Positions 34,890 to 46,690 of a stretch of 64,000 nucleotides of DNA are shown here, piece after piece. Both the position numbers and the translations under genes were made by a program. The stretch spans positions 434,001 through 498,000 of the forward strand of contig JAESUZ010002392.1 in assembly GCA_017311185.1 (NCBI GenBank), given 5' to 3'. This DNA is from Proteles cristata cristata. Lineage: Eukaryota > Chordata > Mammalia > Carnivora > Hyaenidae. The notes under the pieces were generated by a model. It did no database searches. It worked only from the letters and a program-made list of their open reading frames with translations, and was not told where the DNA came from. Every line of letters begins with the position of its first letter. Positions within the stretch are counted from its first letter, which is position 1.

Positions 34890-35070
34890 ACATTCTAGAA
34901 TTCAGGTACTTGTTCACATAAATTAATTTTTCTTGGATAATTTCCTAAAAGTGGACTTACCGATCAAAGACTGTATAAAATTCTAAGGCTTTTTGAATGT
35001 ATTGCCAAATTGCCTTCAAGCAGTTTGCACTCCTACCCATGCTGCTGCCTGATTTGAGTCAACCCATACT
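34890..35070 (+). repeat. L1M-like fragment
   Basis: The segment tccta aaagtggacttaccgatcaaag and tattgccaaattgccttcaa gcagtttgcactcctaccc matches the 'bullet' part of old L1 3' UTRs. Confidence 0.6.
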
Positions 35071-36681
35071 TGAGTGTAGTCATATTAGATAGAGGAGATG
35101 TACTGATAAATAAAACTGGTTCTGGTCTCTGTCCTTGTGAATTGGATACTCTGTTGGCTTATTTCCTTACATTCGAATTGCCTAGATTTGGAATTCTATT
35201 GTGAGTTAAGCAAAGCACTTTTGAAATATCAAAGAGCAAACTAAAAGGAAGGAAAATCCTTTTAAACAACCTTAATTACTGTTTTCCTCATGGTGTAAGA
35301 TTAATTTAACAGGATTCAATTATATTTTTTTAAAGATGTGGTTATTTCTTAAATTCCCTATGATTGTTTAGATACCCATAACTCAGAGTAACACATAACT
35401 CAGAGTGACACACTTAATGGAAGATTTTGGTCGTTTTGGGGTTAGAAATTACTGTAGTGGGAAAAACTGTTTAGGGAAACGTCAATGGAAATTAAATCTG
35501 CACAGTATGTAGTGTTAGGGAAGAGCTTCTGTTCGGCATTTGATTTGAGTGCTATATTCTGACATTTTTCAGGAACAAATACGTATGGTTCATCTTCTAT
35601 AAATATTTGCAGTTTCTTCAAGTTGAAATGAGAAAAGCTCACAAACTGAGTACCAGGTCTAATAAATCATTCACTTACCCAAGAACAAAAAGAAAAAGTT
35701 AGCATGATAATCTAATAGAAAACTAAATATGACAAACCAAAAAAAGTAAAATATACTTGAATTTGACCTCATAATCATTGATAATGCTTTGTAAGGTTCT
35801 AGAAGACATAGGATTATTCTTTTGTAACACAGTCTTTGGGAAACATAAGTGAAACCTTCATTTTCAAACCATATTGGCATTGAATGCTGGTGTGGATATT
35901 GGAGTGTTGTGAGAGAATTATTTGAATTTTAAACTCCATTTTATAGTAAACATTTCTCATTCATATTAAATGTGTACCATTTATTAATTTTTCCCCTTAA
36001 TCTCATTGGGCATCCTTTTCTATGACCCATCATAGAAATGGGGCAAGGATTTTTAGAAAGAAAATACTACACTGGGGTCAATGCTTACAGGGCTTATTTT
36101 AGCAAATGACTCAAGCGCCCACCTGTAGAAAGCATGATCAAGTCGTCAGTGCCTTGGACAGTGCTTTGGTCTATCAACAGAGGATTCATTCTATTGTGAT
36201 GGTGGTTAATAGGTAAATAGGGGAAGAATGAAAATCCCAAGCTTCTTAAATTAATGTCTACAAAGATGAGAGAAAAGCAATGGGTGGTTTCTGCATCTCA
36301 TAGTCTAAGACTGTGCAGTGGGGAAGTTAGGACTGGCTTACTGTGTGGTAACTTCCAAATTAGAATCTGAACCTCTTTGCATGGATTGGAGCAGGGATTC
36401 ATCTGACTCCAGATTCTTGAGACAGGGAGGGAGCTACTGGAAAATTACAGTTTGCTGGAGCAGACAGCTGTGGCCTGATACCCATTGACTTGAGCTTTCT
36501 TTTTACATAGAAAAAAAGCCTCACAGTAGAACACATAATGCTATACCAAAGCCTCAGTAGTGATTTTAGGGATAAAAATCCTGGAAGCAGAAATGGTGTC
36601 CAAGAGCCACAGTTTGGGGAGTTTAGGCCAATCCATACTGGTTTGAGCTGTCCTAGACAATTCTTTGATTACCTATGTTCT

Positions 36682-36910
36682 CTTTTTAATTTTATTTTTT
36701 CAATGTTTTATTTATTTCTGAGAGAGAGAGAGAGAGACAGCGTGCGCAGGGGAGGATCAGAGAGAGAGGGAGACATAGAACCTGACACAGGTTCCAAGCT
36801 CTGAGCTAGCTGTCAGCACAGAGCCTGATGTAGGGCTCGAACCCATGAACCGTGAGATCATGACCTGAGCTGAAGTCAGAGGCTTAACTGACTGAGCCAC
36901 CCAGGTGCCC
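36682..36910 (-). repeat. CAN-SINE, SINEC_Fc-like
   Basis: Reverse SINE with a diverged direct repeat, ttgattacctatgttct (from 36665) and ttgattacctgtattct (from 36914). The Fc body (gagctagctgtcagcacagagcctga) is intact. Confidence 0.9.
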
Positions 36911-37026
36911 TGATTGATTACCTGTATTCTTGTTCTCAGAGGCTAAGTCTTACATCTTTTGTCATATGAAAAGTTTATTAAAAGTCACAATTTGATTCTG
37001 TATGATGCTGATACCATTTGGATTTT

Positions 37027-37242
37027 TTTAATGTTTTTTATTTATTTCTAGGAGAGAGAGAGAGAGAGAGAGCGTGAGCAGGGGAGGGTCAGAGAGAGAG
37101 GGAGTCACAGACTCGAAACAGGCTCCAGGCTCTGAGCTGGCAGTCAGCACAGAGCCCGACGCAGGGCTCGAACCCACGAACCGCGAGATCATGACCTAAG
37201 CAAAAGTCGGATGCTTAACTGACTAAGCCACCCAGGCGCCCC
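37027..37242 (-). repeat. CAN-SINE, young subfamily
   Basis: Reverse SINE with a perfect target repeat ccatttggatttt (37014-37026 and about 37243-37255). It carries the young-group markers and lies only about 115 bases from the preceding SINE in the same orientation. Confidence 0.94.
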
Positions 37243-37829
37243 CCATTTGGATTTTCTAACAACTGGGTTAGGCAACCCATTTTCAATTCTTTGATTGAAT
37301 TGATGGCAAGCAGTCTACCAAAGATTGGATGCATCCTCAGTCTTACTAATTTAAATATCCCCTCGAACATTCATGAGTTGAGGGGATAGTAGATGGGGTA
37401 CTGAATCCATGCTTATAGTAGGGCTTGCTGGAAACCTTTGTCAGTAGGCTGCAGATACATACTTAGTTTTCTGAGTGTATCTTCTTCCTCCAGAAAACTT
37501 AGTTTTCTAAGTGTAGAATAAAAACTATAAGAAAATTCTAATCCACTGGTGTTACACTATTTTAAAAAAGGTAAAAATGACTTTTTTTTTTTACCCCCAA
37601 TTTACTCTTTTTACATTTGGACAAAAGTGAAGGACTCTAGCACTTCTTCATCAGACATGTAACAATACAGGGTGGCCCGTTTCTCCTTATTTAAAGTTTA
37701 GTTGATTGCAGTAGGAAAATATTGCTTCTGGCATTTGTGTCAACCGCAAGACATAAACTCAGGTGTCACTTCGATTTCCTTCAGTAATATTTTTTTTCAT
37801 TGACCCCTCTCCAGGGCACAGTCATTTCT

Positions 37830-38130
37830 GGCATCTTCCATCTTCCTTTGTGAACATGGAGGCAAAGGATTTGTTTAACTTTTCAGCAATGTTTACCGCT
37901 TCTGACGGTAAATGGTCCTTGCCTTTTCTTTTTGGACCATAGTCTCTGTTGCCAGTGTTTTACTTTGTATGTATTGGAAACAGCTCTTATTTTGTCAGAT
38001 CCCCCGAGTAATCTTTCCCCACCTTTGTTTATCTTGTCATTTGGTTTTCACTTGCTTAACTCATTCCTAGATTCAATCTGCCTATGATTTGTTAGTTTTG
38101 ATTCTTGCCTTTCTCCAGTTTGAGGTTTTT
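37830..38130 (-). repeat. fossil CR1/L3-like LINE fragment
   Basis: Translated from the minus strand, 37834-37990 gives SCFQYIQSKTLATETM and, after a frame change, IAEKLNKSFASMFT. These recall the segment just before the reverse transcriptase domain of CR1-clade LINEs (FYKYI.SKRKT ... KAEVLN.FFASVFT). Frames are broken by stops. The outer borders are estimates, and the L3 or CR1 label is an inference. Confidence 0.5.
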
Positions 38131-38139
38131 AAATTGCAT

Positions 38140-39530
38140 CTTATTTTTTAAAACAGTCACAAAGATTTTAATTTTTCCTTGATCTGATCATGCATCTCCG
38201 AATATCATAATTCTCCAATCAGGCAGACAAGTGTCCCAGTAACCTCATCTCCTACATCACAATGGTTGAGGGTCTATTTTTCTCTTTGATGCGTGCAGCT
38301 CCCATTATTGCTAATGAAAGGTCTTCATGTGCATTAAGGGGAAACTAGACCTCTAATGAGATACAGAGAGGAATTGCAGCTGATGATTTCCACTTCTAGC
38401 CCACTGTACTATAACAGAAATGCACTCTCAGGAGGCAATGGGCCAAAGAAATACAAAATGCATGTGCTGCCTACGTAAAATATCTAGTCTGGTCTTAATG
38501 GACGGGTGGTACTGTTTTGGTGTATAGTCTCTCTGATAGTCCATACTTGCCGAGGGGGACCTTTATTATGGAGGTGAAAGACCCAGATACTTGAAGAAAA
38601 GTAAATAGACTTAATTACAGTGCATTTGAAACAGCTTTTAAGAATGATCTCCTGCATTAATATATTATTTTACAGTTCACAAAGTACTTGCTCATATATT
38701 TTCTCATTTAGTGTGGGAAAGGAGGGCAAATGCATTATGAAGCCAGTGCGCTTGGTATTGAGAATCTGAAAATACTAAGGGACTGAGAAACATAATTCCT
38801 TCTTAAAGATGATTAAACCAAACCGAAAAGGTGACTGACTAAAGCAGACCACTCCTACGTGGCAAGTGCTCAGCACCACTTCCCTTCTCAACACAGCTCA
38901 ACGAAAGTAGTTCTCATTTTAACATGGATTCCCCTGTGGTCAACCCCTCTCCCCACTCCCCCTGCCACTTTCAGGGAACTGTTTCACCCTCAACTGCGGT
39001 AAATCACCGCACCCTCTAAATTTATAGGCTCCCAGTGTCCATGTTTATAATTGGGCCCTTTTTCTGATTATGGACAAGAAAATGAGAATCAAGGCTACCA
39101 GTGTCCATTCAGGTTCATTTCTTGAGTACAGCATATCTAACCTCTTGTGACCATCTGTGATGACAAGGCTGAGTAGCAGAGTAGAGTGTGGGGAAGAGGC
39201 GGAGAGGAGCAAAAATGAAAGCACGCTTCCAGGTCCGTCACACTTGGATTCTCTGTTTCTAGTCCCTCTCTGGCCCTGTTTGCGTTCCTGCCCCTTGGGT
39301 CTCAAAAAAGCATATTTGAGTCTTCTTACTAACACTGCCTTTCTGTTTCTTCAGCACCTTGGAATTGGTTTCTGTTGCTTTCAACCTCAAAAATACCTAA
39401 CCCAACTCATGTATATGCCAAGGCTTATTTGCTGTTAGGCCTAACTGATTTGAGAAGACACAACCTTAAGAGGTAACAGAAGAATAAAAGTCACTTCGCA
39501 AATAAATTAATAGAATTTTAGAGCAGAAGG
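38140..39530. other. intergenic, largely repeat-free block
   Basis: No SINE, LTR or LINE is recognised. The part at 38140-38500 has dense short AT/TAAT and ATGCAT-like words and a non-repetitive look typical of conserved non-coding DNA. The ORFs at 39045-39438 overlap on both strands and show no recognised family. Confidence 0.35.
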
Positions 39531-39659
39531 GCACCTAGCCTGATGTCTTGGCCACCACAAACCGCCCATTCACAGATATGGAAACAGGCTCCAAGAGCTT
39601 TCAGTATCGTTCCCAAAATAGCCTAGATTGTTGACTCCTTTTTAGTATTATTCTGTGTC

Positions 39660-39905
39660 AGTATTTTTTCTTTCTTGATTTGGTATTTGTATGTGTTGCA
39701 AAGTGATCACCAAAGTAAGTCTAGTTAACATTTGTCACCATATATAGTTAACAAAAATCTTTTTCTTGTGATGAAGACTTAAGATCGTCTGTCTTAGCGT
39801 CTTTGAACTATGCAGTATAGTATGAACTATAGCCACCATGCTGCACACTACATCCCCATGACTTTTAGCTGGAAGTTTGTAACTTTAGGATTCCTTACAC
39901 CTATT
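39660..39905 (+). repeat. L1M 3' UTR fragment
   Basis: The segments gtgatcaccaaagtaagtct, agttaacatttgtcaccata, ttctt gtgatgaagacttaagatc, gaactatagccaccatgctg and ctggaagtttgtaactttag match the 3' UTR of L1MA/L1MB-type elements in order. Confidence 0.8.
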
Positions 39906-40336
39906 TTTGCTGACCCTGCACCTCCCGCCCACCCCCCCATCAGCATACCTTAAGGAGCTCAAATGCTGCCCAGTATACACTGAATCTTTCTGCTAGGGAG
40001 GTGTTCTCTGATGGCGCCATGGAGTTGAGGCGTGTTTTCTACAACCGTTGGAGCACAATGGATTCACATTCTCAAGAAGGAACAAGGAGTTAGGGCTGAT
40101 TAAAAACCTTGGATATCTGGGTCATCTTGACTGTTCCATCTGGGAAGTGGATAGAAGAGGTGAGTTTTTGCTTCTTTGCTGGAGATTGGTGGTGTAAACA
40201 GGTGGTGGGGTATTCTAAATTTGGTCCAAAATGAAAACATTTCAAGCAAGTGAAACTAAGCTAGGTTCTTTTGACAGTAAAGTTATTTCTTTAGAGATGC
40301 AGATGTCAGTTTTATTAAAGTACAAGGCAGCATTGC

Positions 40337-40393
40337 AAAAAAAAAAAAAAAGTTGAGCAGCGTGTGTGTGTGTGTGTGTGTGTGTTTAACAGC

Positions 40394-40446
<53 letters not shown>
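40337..40446. repeat. poly(A) plus two (GT)n tracts
   Basis: An A15 run (40337-40351) is followed by (GT)n at 40362-40385, the unit ttaacagcac, and a longer (TG)n at 40396-40446, after which tttaacagc appears again. The repeated ttaacagc after each tract points to a local duplication. Confidence 0.95.
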
Positions 40447-40448
<2 letters not shown>

Positions 40449-41138
40449 AACAGCTACTCCTAACAAAACACTTTGGAAAAGTACAGCTCACCTTTGCCTC
40501 TGCCTTCTAAACTTAAGATAGAATGCAGTGTGGAGTCCATCCCTCCCACTCCCAAACTTAGACAAGCAAGAGCAATTTGTTAGGAACAAAGACATTTGCA
40601 TCTGTGATGTTCACGTCATCCTGTTCATGCGTCTGTGAATTCACAAATGTACAGAAATTCAGAAATCATCTCGGGTAGGAGAGGGAGAAAGGGAAGGTGT
40701 TGATTTTGTTTTTTGATGAAGCCCTGATGTGGCAGATCTCAGATGACAATCTCTCATCTTGTTTCAACGGACTGTGGCAACTGTGGGGCACTCTGCTGAA
40801 AGTGATTAGAGTTTGGCCATGCAAATCCTCCATGGATTCTGAATAAATTCAGTGTTAGCAGTAAATCATTGCTCCTGATTTAAAGCGTACTTGGACAAAA
40901 AGATGATTTCCTCCTGATGACGTCTACTATTAGATGCCTCTCATTACCTTTCTGAAGAATAGTCAACCAACCTACCAGCCAACCAGTAAGAGTAACATTT
41001 TTCCTTAAAGAGAATGGAGTGTTACCTAACCCTGTCAATTTAGCACTTTTGAGTCTCTATGTCAAACTTGGCAACTGGGTTGTAGCTCTGCAAATGGAGC
41101 CTCATTGTGGGATGACAGTAGAATCATAAATTTATTTT

Positions 41139-41375
41139 GGAGTGTCTGGGTGGCTGAGTTTGTTAAGCGTCCAACTTCGGCTCAGGTCATGAGCTCATGG
41201 TTGATGGGTTCAAGCGCCACGTTGGGCTCTGTGCTGACAGCTCAGAGTCTGGAGCCTGCTATAGATACTGTCTGTCTGTCTGTCTCCCTCCCTCCCTCTC
41301 TCTCTCTCTCTCTCTTCCCGCCCTTCCCCTCCCTTGTCTCTCTCTCAAAAATAAATGCTAAAAAAAACCCCAAAA
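41139..41375 (+). repeat. CAN-SINE, SINEC_Fc-like
   Basis: Forward SINE with a mutated head (gagtgtctgggtggctgagt), Fc body (gctctgtgctgacagctcag), and an expanded (CTGT)n, (CCCT)n and (CT)n tail ending aaaaataaatgctaaaaaaa. Confidence 0.88.
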
Positions 41376-41397
41376 AAACAACACTTTCAAAATAGTG

Positions 41398-41485
41398 TTC
41401 ATTCAGCAGACAAATGTGCCAGACATCGTGTTCAACACTGGGAATGAAAGGACAGTAAGTCCTGACCCTTGAGGGGCTTACCCAA
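41398..41485 (-). repeat. L2 3'-end fragment
   Basis: The stretch attcagcagacaaatgtgcc ... aacactgggaatgaaaggac agtaag ... cccttgaggggctta has the order of the antisense L2 3' end. Short and diverged. Confidence 0.45.
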
Positions 41486-41488
41486 GGC

Positions 41489-41670
41489 CAGTGGTTCTCT
41501 AAGTGTGGCCCCTGGAGTAGCATCACCCTGAGCTTGTCAGAAATACAAATTCTCAGGCCTCAACCCAGACACACTGAATTAGGAGCTTCTTGGTCGGAGC
41601 CTCACAACCTGCGCTTTTACAGCCACCCTGGGTGATTTTGATGCTTGCTAAAGTTTGCTCTGAAACAGTG
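41489..41670. repeat. MER5A-like hAT DNA transposon
   Basis: A non-autonomous element bounded by cagtggttctctaagtgtgg and its inverted end (taaagtttgctctgaaacagtg). The interior (tcaggcctcaacccagacac, gaattaggagcttctt) fits MER5A. A second partial copy follows at about 41664-41720. Confidence 0.75.
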
Positions 41671-42279
41671 CTTCCTGAACCTGGCTCTGTGTCATTAATG
41701 CCTGGAGACTTTTTGAAAAGTCAGGTCTTGAAATAAGACCTGGGAATCTTTTTGTTTTTGTGTTTTTGCTTATTTGTTTTTTAAGTTGCCAGAGATGATT
41801 TTGGGAAGACCTTGCAATCAAGTTATAGAGTAGCCACTTCTATTAGAAGTTAAGAGTAGTAATTAGGTCATGGAGAAGGAAAGTGATTCCAGACAAAGCA
41901 GAAAGAACCCAGGTCTGTGGAGGAGGAAACAAAGGCTGGAAGGAGTCACGGATCCGGGGACTTATGTGCCATGCCAGGCAGGGCGGGGAGTCTCTTGACT
42001 CACCAGCAGTGCAGACCAAGTGTACAGGGAGCCTGATACAATAGCAGGGCTTTGTTTACCCAAATGTGATTGCAGTGGTGACCTGCAAGTCACGGTGTCA
42101 TGTACTACAACAGAAAGGACAGCAAGTGTGTGTCACTTCACACCCTTGCGCTGAACAAAGCCTTAGTGACATGAAATCTGTATTGAATCGCGGCAGCGGG
42201 ACAGAGAGGAATTGTGACAATCTGCCTCCTACCTTCACCCTCAGCTTCCCCTAATTAGGGTCAAGGAGCTGGATTTTTT

Positions 42280-43000
42280 AAAAAGGAAAAAAGTATACGA
42301 GATTCAAATATGTATCATTTTTTTTTTCTTTAGCAAAAACACAATTGTTAAACACAAGACCTGTAATTTATGGTAAAAAGTATACTGGTGTTGGAATAAA
42401 ACAACCACACTGTTCTCTGCCTTTGTATTCAATCGAAATCACATGCAATTCTGTTTGAACTGATGTCTCCAAAATAGGACTCATTTAATCTTCGGAGAAA
42501 TTTCTCATGCATTTGAGCACCATTGGTGGTGTGAGACTAGAGCATGCAAAATATTTGACATTGGGAGAAGGGGTTTTTTGAACACTTTTACAAAATTGGC
42601 AGGGAGAAGTGCATTTTTAGCAAACTGCAAGATCTCAGCCTGAGAGTCTATTCAGAGTGGAGGCTGCATGGACCGCCTGGGGGAAGCCATATCCGCATAC
42701 CTGGAGGCAATTGAAACAAATCATTGGAGACGGTAAAAATAGAGTTCTTTCTTGCTGCCAGTGTTCCCTTTCTTCCTCTCTACTTCAACTTTTTGGGTAG
42801 TGTTTTCCGATGCTTTTTTTTTTTAAAGAAGCATATAGAAATTTAGATTTAATTTGTTACAGCTTGCATTTAAAACTCTGGAAAAATGAGAAATAATTGG
42901 AAGATAACAGTAGCAGCTGCCTAACCAGTTGTTTCAAAATATGGCAATAAAATATTAAACTTGAGACTTGCTATTTTTGTGCATGGATGTCTGTCATTGG
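42280..43000. other. intergenic, repeat-free AT-rich block
   Basis: No recognised repeat. The sequence is complex and AT-rich (caattgttaaacacaagacc, attcaatcgaaatcacatgc, catgcatttgagcaccattg), which makes it a candidate conserved non-coding element. No gene is visible. Confidence 0.3.
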
Positions 43001-43884
43001 TTATGATAGATTTCTAACCTCCCTACCAAGTTAATATTTTAGGAGGGGCTAGGGGAGGATGCTTATGACAAGTCCTGGACTTAAATATTATTCCTGGGGA
43101 AATTTTGTGATAAATGAGGCCCTGACTGTAAACTTTACATATACTAGGAATTATTCTGTTTAAAAAGTAGGGGGTGGGGGGACAGCCAAGCACATTGCTT
43201 AATTGACCTGGACTAAATGGGAGCCACAGATTTTGGATACTACTATTGGAAAAGAGCCTGAGAATGATTCGGCACATAAATCCTAAGAACTTGGACTTAG
43301 AGGGAGGGTGAGCAGTTCTGATGGAAGATGCATTTATTTGCATTACAAATGGGTGGTATGGGATGGTTAAAGTGTATTAAATGAACATCCAGTGCCACAC
43401 AAGGATGGAGTTTCATTATTCCTGTAAATGGAATTAGCCTGCAGCAGCAGCATGGACTATTCACGTTATTTTCACAAAAATGGGGTTCATTTGCCCGTGG
43501 AGCAAGGTACAGTGTGTCTCAAATTGGGCATGCCCAGAGCAGTTGTGTGGGCATTTGGAGGAGGCAGGGGATGGCTGCGGTCCGGGAAACGGGGGACCGC
43601 AGAGCCTATGAAATGATGCAGCCTCTCAGATGGGGATGGACGAACTGGAGTGTCTCCCAACTGAGTCCCAAGGAAGACTAGTTTTGTGGGCTATTTATAG
43701 GTGCTGCTTGTGGGGAAGAACCTTAAAAACTTTTCTGGTCACATAACCTTGGGAAAAGCTTTTTTAAACAGCATTCATTAGATTGGGTTCCTCAAGATTT
43801 GTACAACCTTTTAATACCTAAAGTGAGATGTAAAGTTTTAAGAAGTAGCAATATAGCTAGTGGCTGCCCTTGCTTGCCACAGCT

Positions 43885-44095
43885 AGGTAGCATCTGAGCA
43901 CCTTCACGTAACTGTGCCGTTGTTTTCATCTTTAAAATGGAAATTTCTAGGATTTGACCTACAGTAAATGGCAGTTTCACATAGTTCAGCCCAGTCCCAT
44001 TAGAATACCATGTGTGTATAGTAATGTCCACATCATGTAATTGTTGGGAGAATTTAATAAGGTGATGTGTATAAAGCTCTTGCAGTCACAGTAGC
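43885..44095 (+). repeat. MIR 3' half
   Basis: The segment gttttcatctttaaaatgga followed by gatttgacctacagtaaatg and ataaggtgatgtgtataaag ctcttg matches the MIR 3' half. Confidence 0.5.
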
Positions 44096-44204
44096 AAGCT
44101 GGTGGCTGTGTAAACTACGTGACCCAAATAATGTGACCAACAAGCCCTTGTCTCTAGCAGTAGCTCTAGGACGGTTATGGGATTCCAGGGAAGGTTGCTA
44201 GAGA

Positions 44205-44430
44205 TCTGGGGTCAGCAAGCTTTTTTCTACAAAGAGCCACATAGTAAATATTTATGGCTTTATGGACCATGAGGTCTCTATAGCAACTACTCAGCTCTGC
44301 TGTTCCAGTGGAAAAACAGCCACAGACAACATATAAGAAACTGGGCGTGGTTCATGTTCCAGTAAAACTTTATTTATAAGTCTCTGGCGAAGGTCTGTTT
44401 TTGGCCCATGGGCTATAGTTTTCTGACTTA
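44205..44430. repeat. hAT-type DNA transposon remnant
   Basis: The order tggggtcagcaagctttttt, acaaagagccacatagtaaa, tatttatggctttatggacc, caactactcagctctgctgt, aataaaactttatttataag reduced to agtaaaactttatttataag, and tttggcccatgggctatagt is that of a common short hAT element of mammals. The exact family name is not certain. Confidence 0.75.
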
Positions 44431-45109
44431 CTTTAGACAAAGGAAAGCAGTGAGTTGTAAAGGCAAGAAGACTGAATTGGGTATTTGGAAACCTAGGTTT
44501 GGTTTCCAGATCTGCTGCTGCCTGTGAAGTTGACTTCTTTGAGTCTTACTTGGTTTATCAAGTGACTTTGTCTCTTGTGCCCGGATAAAGTCATAAACTA
44601 AGAACAGCATGGAAGGAGGTGCCATAAAGGCAGACTGAAACTTGTGCAAACGTATAGTATTTTTCTAGGGCTATTATCTGTTCGTTTATTCATCTGTTCA
44701 CAAGTTCTTTTCTAGTATCCTCTACGGATCAGTACTTCTATGTTTGTGAATAAGACAGATACTCCCGTGTCCATATGAAGCACACATTCTTTTTGGGTAT
44801 TTATTTTTGGAACATTGTTATGATTTAAATGGCAAGTGGTGCTATAAGAATTGTTGATTCCTTACCTTTTACAGAAAACTCTTTGTCCTGAGAAGAATAG
44901 AGCAAGGTAAATGAGAAGGTGAGTTCCTCAAATATAATGTTAGTCCAGAGAAGAGATTGACTTTTCCCAAGATACTCACTGAATAGGACTTAGGATGAAG
45001 TCAGGCTTAGTTGGTATTTGAGCTTTAGCTACAGTTTTGTGTATACGAATACTATATTCTGTTTATACAGCAGACTCTGCCTTAGCCACAGATGTTTCCG
45101 GCACCTGGT

Positions 45110-45260
45110 TAATTTATCCAGGAAAGGCCAATGCTCATTAAGTCTCCCAAGTCCCAGAGCTAAGTTTTATGGGTGGGGAAACTGAGGTACTGAAATTGGT
45201 TATGGGATTGGCTCAGATCACAACTCGCTGGATTTAGGACTCTGGCCAACACAACTGGCA
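45110..45260 (-). repeat. MIR fragment
   Basis: The segment gggtggggaaactgaggtac, ggctcagatcacaactcgct and ggatttaggactctggcc fits antisense MIR. Confidence 0.55.
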
Positions 45261-46454
45261 GGTCCTAGGAATGAGACCAAGGTCCCCCTCTCTGGGACTC
45301 CCTGACTCTTCAAGAATGGCTGAGACTTCTCAGACTCCCATCTCCAATTAGGCTTACGAAATATTAAAGGGCCTCGAGTGGAGACCCTGCTGGGAGAGAA
45401 CCTGTTTTGACAAAGGAGAGACTTGAATCAGGAAACCAGATGTTGCTTCAGGGCCGAAGAGTTCTGGCAGCATCCAAGCTGTGAGTCCTAGGCTGCAGTC
45501 TGTCAGGACATGTGGAAACAGGGGCTCTCTTCTTCCTTTCACTAGCTGCTTTCTAGTGTCCCCTGAGCGGCCCATATCCAGGTTGCCTCTCGGTGAAGAC
45601 ATATCCTCGAAGCAGAGTGGTTCCTGCTTAGATGGTTGTGATACCATCTGCCACTTTCAGCTTTCCTGGGCACGTGCAGAGGTAGAGCAAGATGTCTTGC
45701 CTTTTCACCCCAGTCTGGTGGTGGTGGTCAAGCATGAGGGCATATTAGAACCTCCCAAAGTGGCCCTGGTGGCTGAGGGGGTTGGGAGTGTTAGGTATCA
45801 TTTGAACAAGCTTCCTTAATAGTAGAGTTTACTTTTGTACCTTGGACATAATAAAAAGAGAAACTGTTGGTTTTGTAATTTGCTCATCTTGGCATTTGTC
45901 TAAGTGAACTACCAAAAGGGAAGCTCATTCACATTTTCTTGGCCATTTGGGATAAGCAGTCATTCTAAAAATTGTTGGGAAGACTGGGAGATTTTAATGT
46001 TTATTAAGGAGAAAGAAGGAGACCGAAGTAAAAATAGACTCTTTTCTAGTTGCCTGGCTGAGATGACAAGCCCAGAGCTGGGGATTCTGGACACAGTCAC
46101 AGCAATAATGTAAAGACTGAAAATAATAAAGCATCATGTCATTGAAAGGGGGCTGTCCCAGCTTTCATCAGTGATAAGACTGGTTAGTGGGTGGGTTTTG
46201 CATTGTGTTTGGAAAGCCAGCTGATTTGTGTTGGTCAGACCTAGTGAGAGTTGGGAGTTTCAGAGTAGATCTGCTGCTGGGACCTCAGGTCCCTGAAGCT
46301 TACCTCCAGCAAGTAAGTCATAGATGTTCTGGGTGGTGCGAGGTCCAAGCGAAGCAGGGCCTCACAAACTCTACAATGTTGAGGTCATACTTAGCAGCTG
46401 GTGCTGTTCAAAGGTTGTTTTGACTTTCTTTGAAAGGTTAGAAGGAGGTGCAGA

Positions 46455-46530
46455 ATTCCCATTTATGTACAATAGTTTTAAGCCACCAAGATTTCGGGGT
46501 TTTTGTCACCACAGCAAAACTTAAACTGTA
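46455..46530 (+). repeat. MLT1 LTR 3' end
   Basis: The short stretch gttttaagccaccaagattt cggggtttttgtcaccacagcaaaactt matches the 3' end of MLT1-type LTRs. Confidence 0.55.
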
Positions 46531-46690
46531 CTGACTTACTAAGCCTCAATTTTCTCATCTGTAAAATGGGAATAAGACTAACCTCATACAGCTATTGTGA
46601 GAATTCAGTAAATTAATGCTTATAAATTGCATAGTCAATGCCTTACATGTACTAGGTGCTCCATAAAAGATAGCCAGCCATGTTGATTGA
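46531..46690 (+). repeat. MIR fragment
   Basis: The segment gcctcaattttctcatctgt aaaatgggaataagactaac ctcat, gagaattcagtaaattaatg and actaggtgctccataaaag is a clear MIR 3' half. Confidence 0.75.

Larger units (their letters stand above)
33790..36680. other. downstream flank of EIF3H, no gene
   Basis: Beyond the poly(A) site there is a MIR (34590), an L1M piece (34890) and otherwise unassigned sequence. At 33845-34110 the DNA is GC-richer with several CpGs (ccgtcacctttgctacgacc), but no coding family or promoter-type island is recognisable. Confidence 0.6.

Noticed and set aside
45481..45819. 112-codon open reading frame with an overlapping minus-strand ORF
   Set aside because: GC-rich intergenic DNA with ORFs on both strands, no recognised domain, no flanking exon-like signals.
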